Source: Rhodoplanes sp963840055
Lineage (GTDB): Bacteria > Pseudomonadota > Alphaproteobacteria > Rhizobiales > Xanthobacteraceae
Assembly: GCA_963840055.1 (NCBI GenBank)
Contig: CAWIXM010000045.1
Location: 1 to 64,000 of the forward strand
DNA length: 64,000 nucleotides
Direction of reading: 5' to 3'
The position numbers and the translations under genes are program-made. This document shows positions 58,138-64,000 of the stretch, one piece after another; the first letter of the stretch is position 1, and each line of letters starts with the position of its first letter. Under the pieces are notes generated by a model. It was not told the DNA's origin. It was given only the letters and a program-made list of their open reading frames with translations, and searched no databases.

Positions 58138-59454
58138 ATGATCGCCCGCATGACGCCAAAACGAGAGTTTCTGGTTCGGAGGTCGTTGCCGCGACGCAAG
58201 CCATGGCTTGCGCCGTGGGCAGAGTTCTTTCTCTTCGCAGGCATTACCTCGACGGATCGCCTCGTCCGCAGGCGGCAGCTATTCACCAACATCGCCGCAT
58301 ACGCGGTCGCCTCTACCGCCCTCATTCATTTCATCGTCAACGCGATTCACAATTTCGACGGCCTGCTCATCCTCAACGTCTACAATGTTCTGATGATCCT
58401 GTTCTGCGTGTTGAACCATCGGCTGCATGCCTTTGGGGACTTGGTCGCGGCGATCACCCTGGCTATCGGAGTCGCCGTCGGTCACTTGTTCGTCGTGTTC
58501 GCTTTCGGGACGGCAAGCGACCTGCAATTCTATTTCACTATGGCCGGGCTCACGCTGTTTCTGGTCGGCGTCGAGAACTATCGGGTATTTCTCGCGCTCT
58601 ACGCCGTTTGGTTCGCTGCGCTTCTCGTTTCTTTCATGTTTGTACCCGCGAACGGTTTCATCCTGCCCGACGACAGCCAATACCGTCAGAGCCTTGCGTT
58701 CGAGGCGGCGATGAACGCCTTTGTGATCAACGGCCTGCTATTCTCCTTCGCGTTGACGGCCCTGTATCAGGCCGAGGAGCAGTCCGAAGCGCTGCTGACG
58801 ACGATCTTGCCGAAGCGGATCGCTGAACGGCTCAAGGCGTCGCCCGACGGTCGCATCGCCGATCAAGCCGCAAGCTGCTCCGTCTTGTTCCTCGACCTGG
58901 TTGGCTTCACCGCGGCGGCGCGCGAACTCGAGCCGGGCGACGTCGTCGCCTACCTCGACACGATCTTCAGCTGCCTGGATGCTGCCTGCGAGAGGCTGGG
59001 GGTGGACAAGATCAAGACGATCGGGGACAGTTATCTGGCTGTCGGCGGGCTGTCCGGCGATCCGCACCAGGGGGCGCGCGCGATCGGTCTCCTCGCGCTC
59101 GAGTTCCTGGATATCATCGAAACCGCTCCGGAGCTGGGAGCGGCCAAACTGCAGGTGCGCGCCGGCATCCATGCGGGCCCGGTCACCGCGGGCGTCATAG
59201 GCGACGCGCGGATGGGTTACGACGTCTGGGGCGACACGGTGAACGTCGCATCCCGTCTGGAATCCCATGGCGTGCCCGGCCGCATACATGTATCGGCCGC
59301 GTACAAAGACCTTGCGACCCCGCACTTCGAATTCGAACCTCGGGGAGAAATCGAAATGAAAAGCCTTGGCGCCCACGCGACCTATTTCCTCACAGCGGTG
59401 CTAAGGCCAACTGATTCCGGGCCGTGCTTTTCTGACGGCCACAAGGATCTTTAA
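58138..59454 (+). CDS. Membrane-bound class III adenylate cyclase
   Basis: A 438-residue protein. About six hydrophobic helices (48-70, 78-92, 102-124, 128-145, 150-170, 195-210) form an N-terminal membrane sensor; the cyclase domain spans about 240-425. Catalytic marks: metal Asp D253 (LFLDLVGFT) and D297 (KTIGDSY), adenine-selecting K293 and D362, transition-state N369 and R373 (DVWGDTVNVASR). It makes cAMP in the cytoplasm in response to an unknown membrane signal. Start at ATG 58138 or 58150. Confidence 0.9.
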   Translation: MIARMTPKREFLVRRSLPRRKPWLAPWAEFFLFAGITSTDRLVRRRQLFTNIAAYAVASTALIHFIVNAIHNFDGLLILNVYNVLMILFCVLNHRLHAFGDLVAAITLAIGVAVGHLFVVFAFGTASDLQFYFTMAGLTLFLVGVENYRVFLALYAVWFAALLVSFMFVPANGFILPDDSQYRQSLAFEAAMNAFVINGLLFSFALTALYQAEEQSEALLTTILPKRIAERLKASPDGRIADQAASCSVLFLDLVGFTAAARELEPGDVVAYLDTIFSCLDAACERLGVDKIKTIGDSYLAVGGLSGDPHQGARAIGLLALEFLDIIETAPELGAAKLQVRAGIHAGPVTAGVIGDARMGYDVWGDTVNVASRLESHGVPGRIHVSAAYKDLATPHFEFEPRGEIEMKSLGAHATYFLTAVLRPTDSGPCFSDGHKDL

Positions 59455-59554
59455 GCGTGGGAGAAACCGAACGCGTCAGCCTGTCATCAACCCTTGCGCA
59501 CCCGATCGATCTTTCGATAGGGCTCGATCGCGCAGAGCATGAGAGAGCGCACCG

Positions 59555-60127
59555 ATGAATTCCATCACCTTGCGTATTCTATTCGTGGCCGCGGCCGCCG
59601 TTTTGAGCCATGCCGCCGCCGCTCATGCCGAAAATTATCTTTGTAAGGGGCAATTCGCGCTTTGCACGTCGGCCCCGTGCATCCCGCAGCCCGGCAATCC
59701 GAAGGTGGCGATCTGCACCTGCGATGTCGAAGAGGGTCCCAACCTTGCGACCGTCGCATGCGATACGCTCAAGCCCAGCACCGACGCCGATGGCGTGCGC
59801 ACCATTTATTCCACGTACTCGCCCAAGCAATTCGCGGGGGGCAAGCGTGTGTTGAAATGCCCGTCGGGCACGCCCTGGACGTGGTGCCTCAACCGCCCGT
59901 GTACGGTCGACCCCGCCAATCCCAAGAAAGCAATATGTGCCTGCGATATCAAGCGAACGGGCGAATGGATCACAGCGGGCGGCAACTGCAAGACGGCGAC
60001 CTGCAAGACCGCGTATTGGTCGGGCGCGACGATCCCTGATTTCAAGGACGGGACCGAATTCATGATGAAAGAGCTCAAGCTGAAGAAATTCCCGGCACAA
60101 TGGTGCAATCGGGCTGACGCTCAATAA
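59555..60127 (+). CDS. Secreted Cys-rich protein with an internal duplication
   Basis: A 190-residue protein with a signal peptide (residues 1-25, ending AHA). The mature part holds two related blocks: one with LCTSAPCIPQPGNPKVAICTCD (near residues 36-57) and one with WCLNRPCTVDPANPKKAICACD (near 109-130). Each block has six Cys in similar spacing, and two more Cys lie near the end, 14 in all, so a disulfide-rich periplasmic or secreted fold is likely. I do not recognise the family. It lies between the cyclase and a GST with its own apparent ribosome site. Confidence 0.85.
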   Translation: MNSITLRILFVAAAAVLSHAAAAHAENYLCKGQFALCTSAPCIPQPGNPKVAICTCDVEEGPNLATVACDTLKPSTDADGVRTIYSTYSPKQFAGGKRVLKCPSGTPWTWCLNRPCTVDPANPKKAICACDIKRTGEWITAGGNCKTATCKTAYWSGATIPDFKDGTEFMMKELKLKKFPAQWCNRADAQ

Positions 60128-60151
60128 AACGCAGTGCGTCGGAGTGGAGGC

Positions 60152-60178
60152 CCGGACGCCGATCGTGAAGGCGTCCGG
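60152..60178 (+). terminator. Possible terminator after the Cys-rich gene
   Basis: Perfect 9-bp stem CCGGACGCC/GGCGTCCGG with a nine-base loop, 25 bp after the stop. No T tract follows, so this is weak. Confidence 0.35.
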
Positions 60179-60223
60179 CTTCACGCCGCCAACCGACGCG
60201 AACGCATGCGTGAGGAGGACGCA

Positions 60224-61027
60224 TTGCTTGAGCTGTTTCATCACGGCTCTTCCGTATGCGCGGCAAAGGTTCGGCTGGCGCTCGCCGAGAAAAACCTCGA
60301 TTGGGAGAGCCACTACATCGATATCTTGAAGGGCGAGCAGTTCGACCCCGAGTACATGAAGCTCAACCCCAAGGCCGTGGTGCCGACCCTCCTTCACGAT
60401 GGGCACGCCATCGTCGAGTCGACCGTTATCTGCGAGTACATCGACGAAGTCTTTCCCGAGCCGCCGCTGAAGCCGTCGGATGCCCGCGGCCGCGCGGAGA
60501 TGCGATTGTGGACCAAGGCGGTCGACGAGGTGCTGCACCCGATGTGTGCGGAGATCACCTTTGCATCCTCCCACCGGCACACCATTGCCCGGCTCGGCCC
60601 CGAAGGCCTGGCGAAGTTTCTCGCCAGCACCCCGCCGCTCTCGGTCACGCCCGAGTGGCACGAGCGCAAGAAAGTCATCGTCACGCAAGGGTTCGAAGCG
60701 CCGAATATCGAGAAGGCTTTCCACCTTTACGACAGTTTTCTGGGAAAGATGGAAAGCAGCCTGCAGCACAGCCCATGGCTTGCCGGCGAGACGTTCTCGC
60801 TCGCCGATATCGCGCTGACGCCCTACGTCACCCGGCTCGACATGCTCTGCATGTCGGAGATGTGGACCGAACGCCGGCCGCATGTGACCGACTGGTTCGA
60901 GCGCATCAAGGCGCGTCCGATCTACAAGCCGGCATTGCGCGACTGGTGTCCGCCTGACCTGACGAACGATCTCAGGACCTTCGGCGCGCAGAGCTGGCCC
61001 GAGGTCAGGCGTCTGCTGGCGGCTTAG
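60224..61027 (+). CDS. Glutathione S-transferase family protein
   Basis: About 267 residues. I chose TTG 60224 because GAGGAGG (60212-60218) lies five bases upstream; ATG 60206 in the same frame has no such site. N-terminal thioredoxin fold LELFHHGSSVCAAKVRLALAEKNLDWE with the glutathione-site VVPTLLHDGHAIVESTVICEYIDE, then the helical domain with ETFSLADIALTPYVTRL. Substrate unknown. Alphaproteobacteria carry many such GSTs. Confidence 0.88.
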   Translation: MLELFHHGSSVCAAKVRLALAEKNLDWESHYIDILKGEQFDPEYMKLNPKAVVPTLLHDGHAIVESTVICEYIDEVFPEPPLKPSDARGRAEMRLWTKAVDEVLHPMCAEITFASSHRHTIARLGPEGLAKFLASTPPLSVTPEWHERKKVIVTQGFEAPNIEKAFHLYDSFLGKMESSLQHSPWLAGETFSLADIALTPYVTRLDMLCMSEMWTERRPHVTDWFERIKARPIYKPALRDWCPPDLTNDLRTFGAQSWPEVRRLLAA

Positions 61028-61180
61028 GATTCCAGGGTTGGTCGGCGCATCGCCGAGTCCGAGATAGCGGCAGCGGGGATGACGTTACGCCGAGGTCTTG
61101 CCGCAGCTCCGCGCTATGTCCGCGGCGGTTTCTTGTATCCACGTTTTGCGGCGTGATCGATTATAAAACCCAACCGGGAT

Positions 61181-61257
<77 letters not shown>

Positions 61258-61363
61258 ATGGGAAATCTGCGGTCAGGCGACGAACGTCCGCGAGGGTGCC
61301 GGCCCAACGGGCCGCGCTTGCGCCTGACTAACCGCCGATGATTACCGGGGGTGGAACCCCGGA

Positions 61364-61771
61364 TCAAGTCTCCTCCTCGTCCTCGATATCGCCGCCGAGG
61401 ATTTCCGAGACATCGGCGTCTTCCTCCTCGGTTTCTTCGATGAAGGCGGCGTCGTCGAGGCTCTCGTCCATTTCGACTTCCTCCTCGACATCGGGAATTT
61501 CTTCGCCGGCGGTCCCCTTCTTCTTTTTTCCTTCCGCCTCGGCGTCCGCCTCTTCGAGCGAGATGAATTCCGCCTCCTGGGTCTCCGGCAGCTCCGCTTC
61601 CTGCGGCACGACGGGGCGGGCCGCCTCAGGACGGCCGCCGCGTTGCGGAACGGGCGCGATCTCGTGCACCGTGCTGCATTTCGGGCAGACGATCGGATCA
61701 TGGTTTAAGTCGTAGAACTTTGCGCCGCACGAGGCGCAGAGGCGTTTCGTGCCGAGCTCGGGTTTCGCCAC
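61364..61771 (-). CDS. FYDLN_acid family protein (TIGR02300)
   Basis: A 135-residue protein: N-terminal zinc-ribbon-like LGTKRLCASCGAKFYDLNHDPIVCPKCSTVHE (C-x2-C...C-x2-C, residues 12-32, including the name-giving FYDLN), then a long acidic tail of Glu/Asp (residues about 65-135) with short Lys stretches. Known only from alphaproteobacteria; function unknown. It is divergent from aroA and its tail may be disordered and bind basic partners. Confidence 0.94.
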   Translation of the reverse strand: MAKPELGTKRLCASCGAKFYDLNHDPIVCPKCSTVHEIAPVPQRGGRPEAARPVVPQEAELPETQEAEFISLEEADAEAEGKKKKGTAGEEIPDVEEEVEMDESLDDAAFIEETEEEDADVSEILGGDIEDEEET

Positions 61772-62131
61772 GGTCGGAAATCCTCACGGCAGGTTGAAAA
61801 GCGAACCTCCCCTAGGCGGCTTGCGCGCCCGGTGTCAATAGCGACGACCCACAAGGCGGCGCGCTTCGCCCAAACCCGAGCAGGAGCGCCTTAATCGCTG
61901 CAATAATCGGGGGTCCGCCCTATGTGGGGCGGCAGCCGCCGAATTGCGAGGTCCCGCGCATTTTTTCGGCGAACGGCGCTGGTGCGCGCCTTTAGAACTG
62001 ACCGCTTTAGATCAACCATGGGATAAGACTCAATTCGGCCGTATTCGCCTCAGCGCCACGTTCGGCGGCCGCGGCCCCATGCTGGCTGGCGATGCCGCAA
62101 GATTTCTGTGGGCGCACCGAGAAAAGCCCGT
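61772..62131. other. Divergent spacer between the FYDLN gene and aroA
   Basis: 360 bp before repeat copy D, plus 17 bp between the repeat and the aroA start. Contains small palindromes (for instance CGCCC...GGGCG near 61917-61932) but nothing I can name. Confidence 0.4.
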
Positions 62132-62236
62132 TAGAGCGTTTTCCCGCGAAGTGGGAACCGGTTCGCCGCAGAAAACGCGCCCACGAAAAGATAACGAGAG
62201 CTAATTCCGATTCCACCGGATCGGAATTCGCTCTAA
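62132..62236. repeat. Dispersed two-hairpin repeat, copy D
   Basis: Full copy, inverted relative to B and C: it begins TTAGAGCGTTTTCCCGCG and ends with CGGAATTCGCTCTAAG. Both hairpins are present with several base changes. It ends about 18 bp before aroA and so lies in its leader. Confidence 0.88.
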
Positions 62237-62253
62237 GAGGTCGCGCTGATCTG

Positions 62254-63600
62254 ATGCCGAAAATGTCAGCGCCAACATCCCAAACCGCCATCGCCGCCCG
62301 CCGATCCGGGCCGCTGAAAGGGCGCCTGCGCGCCCCCGGCGACAAGTCGATCTCGCATCGCGCGCTGATCATCGGCGCGCTCGCGGTCGGGCGTACGGCG
62401 ATCTCCGGACTCCTCGAAGGCGAGGATGTGATCAACACCGCGCGGACGATGCGCGCGCTCGGCGCCCGCGTCGAACGCTGCGGCGAGGAAAAGTGGCAGG
62501 TGGACGGCGTCGGCGTCGGAGGCTTTGCCGCTCCGGCCGTCGCTCTTGATTTCGGCAATTCCGGAACCGGCTGCCGCCTGGTCATGGGAGCGGTCGGCGG
62601 GTGTCCGATCACCGCGACGTTCGACGGCGACGCCTCACTGCGCCGCCGGCCGATGAAGCGAATCCTCGAACCGATCCTCCGGATGGGAGCGCGGGTGATT
62701 GCATCGGATGACGGCGACCGGTTGCCGATCACGCTTGCGGGCGCGCGCGACCCGATCCCGATCGTGTACCGCACGCCGGTGCCCTCGGCGCAAGTGAAGT
62801 CGGCGGTGTTGTTGGCCGGCCTCGCCGCCCCGGGCGCCACCACGGTGATCGAGGCGGAGGCGACGCGCGACCACACCGAGCGCATGCTCGCGCATTTCGG
62901 GGCCGATCTGACGATCGCGCCGGACGGCGCCGAAGGCCGCCGGATCACCTTGACCGGCCAGCCGGAGCTTGTTCCTGCGCCGATCGCGGTGCCCGCCGAC
63001 CCGTCTTCGGCGGCCTTCCCGCTGGTCGCGGCGCTGATCGTGCCGGGTTCCGAACTCATCCTGACCGACATGCTGATCAATCCGCTGCGCGCCGGCCTTT
63101 TGACCTCGCTCGCGGAGATGGGCGCATCTGTGGAAATCTTGGAGCGGCGCGTCGAGGGAGGCGAGGAGCTTGCCGATCTGCGCGTGCGCGCGTCCACTCT
63201 GCGCGGCGTCGCCGTGCCGGCCGCACGCGCGCCGTCCATGATCGACGAATATCCGATCCTCGCCGTCGCCGCGGCTTTCGCCGAAGGCGTGACGACCATG
63301 CATGGTCTGAAGGAGCTGCGGGTCAAGGAGTCCGACCGCCTCGCCGCGACGGCAGCGATGCTCCGGGTCAACGGCGTATCAGTCGAGATTGCCGGCGACG
63401 ACCTGATCGTGCATGGCCGCGGCCGCGTCGAAGGCGGCGGCCTCGTCGTCACTCATATGGATCACCGCATCGCCATGGCGGCGCTCACGATGGGGCTCGC
63501 GAGCGAAAAGCCGGTCGCGGTCGACGATGCGTCCTTCATCGCGACGAGCTTTCCGGGTTTCGTCGAGACGATGCGCGGACTGGGGGGCAACCTGGAATGA
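62254..63600 (+). CDS. aroA: 3-phosphoshikimate 1-carboxyvinyltransferase (EPSP synthase)
   Basis: A 448-residue EPSP synthase from ATG 62254 (or 62263, three codons on). It joins PEP and shikimate 3-phosphate in aromatic synthesis. Class II-like motifs: RLRAPGDKSISHRALI, DFGNSGTGCRLVMG and ELRVKESDRLAATAAML. The glyphosate-site Gly (GNSGTG) is the sensitive-type Gly rather than Ala. Its stop overlaps the cmk start by four bases. Confidence 0.96.
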   Translation: MPKMSAPTSQTAIAARRSGPLKGRLRAPGDKSISHRALIIGALAVGRTAISGLLEGEDVINTARTMRALGARVERCGEEKWQVDGVGVGGFAAPAVALDFGNSGTGCRLVMGAVGGCPITATFDGDASLRRRPMKRILEPILRMGARVIASDDGDRLPITLAGARDPIPIVYRTPVPSAQVKSAVLLAGLAAPGATTVIEAEATRDHTERMLAHFGADLTIAPDGAEGRRITLTGQPELVPAPIAVPADPSSAAFPLVAALIVPGSELILTDMLINPLRAGLLTSLAEMGASVEILERRVEGGEELADLRVRASTLRGVAVPAARAPSMIDEYPILAVAAAFAEGVTTMHGLKELRVKESDRLAATAAMLRVNGVSVEIAGDDLIVHGRGRVEGGGLVVTHMDHRIAMAALTMGLASEKPVAVDDASFIATSFPGFVETMRGLGGNLE

Positions 63601-64000
63601 TCATCGCCATCGACGGGCCGGCCGCCTCCGGCAAGGGGACGCTGGGCAAGCGTCTCGCGGAGCACTATGGGCTGCGCCACCTCGACACCGGGCTGATCTA
63701 TCGCGCGGTGGCGAAGGCGCTGCTCGACGCCGGTCATGCGCTCGACGATCGCGCCCATGCGGCGGAAGCCGCCCAGCGCCTCGATCCGGCGACGTTCGAC
63801 GATTGCCTGAAAAGCCATGCAATCGGCGAGGCCGCATCGATCGTCTCGGCCATACCGGAGGTGCGCGCGGCCTTGGTGGCATTCCAGCGCAATTTCGCCG
63901 CCGAACCGCCGGGCGCGGTGCTCGATGGCCGCGACATCGGCACGGTGATCTGCCCTGACGCCGAGGTGAAAATCTTCGTGACCGCCGACCCGAAGGCGCG
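63597..64000 (+). CDS. cmk: Cytidylate kinase, clipped by the window end
   Basis: First 134 codons. MIIAIDGPAASGKGTLGKRLAEHYGLRHLDTGLIYRAVAK holds the phosphate-binding loop GPAASGKGT and the CMP-site LDTGLIYR; GAVLDGRDIGTVICPDAEVKIFVTA follows. It makes CDP/dCDP from CMP/dCMP. The ATGA overlap with aroA implies coupled translation; rpsA usually follows in this group. Confidence 0.96.
   Translation, partial: MIIAIDGPAASGKGTLGKRLAEHYGLRHLDTGLIYRAVAKALLDAGHALDDRAHAAEAAQRLDPATFDDCLKSHAIGEAASIVSAIPEVRAALVAFQRNFAAEPPGAVLDGRDIGTVICPDAEVKIFVTADPKA

Noticed and set aside
62254..63600. Glyphosate-tolerant EPSP synthase
   Set aside because: Although the enzyme is class II-like, the key position in GNSGTG is Gly as in sensitive enzymes, so tolerance cannot be claimed.

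Overview
The window is a GC-rich chromosomal segment of an alphaproteobacterium, most likely Hyphomicrobiales (Rhizobiales) near Bradyrhizobiaceae/Xanthobacteraceae. This rests on the gene content and order: kdsB/pheA divergent from cycM, ffs-dnaX-ybaB-recR, rpmE beside an exporter and rcdA (DUF1465), a FYDLN_acid protein before aroA-cmk, and Hsp20-DUF1150. No search could be run, so the placement is inference.

Layout. 1-5.3 kb is mobile: an IS30 transposase clipped by the window edge, a complete IS21 istA/istB pair with four 23-bp terminal repeats, and a DUF429 gene, ending at tRNA-Val(GAC). 5.3-14.9 kb is core: a palindrome cluster, cpdR, an N-formylglutamate amidohydrolase, phosphomannomutase, hisN, an MFS carrier, a candidate mmgR/suhB-type small RNA, pheA, kdsB and cycM. 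14.9-23.1 kb is a Yej-type peptide ABC importer with two periplasmic binding proteins, two permeases and a double ATPase. 23.1-27.5 kb has a Nudix hydrolase, a DsbA-like protein, an NlpC/P60 hydrolase, an M17 aminopeptidase and a GST. 27.5-30.8 kb is a reduced Flp/Tad pilus remnant in which cpaF has lost its ATPase core. 31-34 kb has an Lrp regulator, a PfkB kinase, NudC and a HIT protein. 34.7-39 kb has the SRP RNA, dnaX, ybaB, recR and an aspartate dehydrogenase. 39-45.2 kb has a Tat-exported amine oxidase, EI24, DsbB, a MotA/MotB-like pair, a GNAT and DUF2905. 45.2-48.5 kb has an ABC exporter, rpmE, rcdA and DUF1192. 48.6-53.3 kb has a quinone oxidoreductase, a GGDEF/EAL protein with altered active sites and ptsN. 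53.4-61 kb has DUF1150/Hsp20 behind a clear RpoH promoter, a patatin, an L,D-transpeptidase, an orphan amino-acid binding protein, a membrane adenylate cyclase, a duplicated Cys-rich secreted protein and a second GST. The window closes with tRNA-Ala(GGC), a FYDLN_acid gene, aroA and the start of cmk.

Themes. CpdR and RcdA, both accessory factors of ClpXP proteolysis in the alphaproteobacterial cell cycle, lie about 41 kb apart. A dispersed, roughly 105-bp two-hairpin repeat occurs four times (one half copy), and its ends supply the stop codons of recR and of the deleted cpaF. I did not find a complete new multigene system. The best leads are the core-deleted CpaF, the repeat family, the small RNA candidates, the MotAB/ZorAB-like pair and the duplicated Cys-rich protein.
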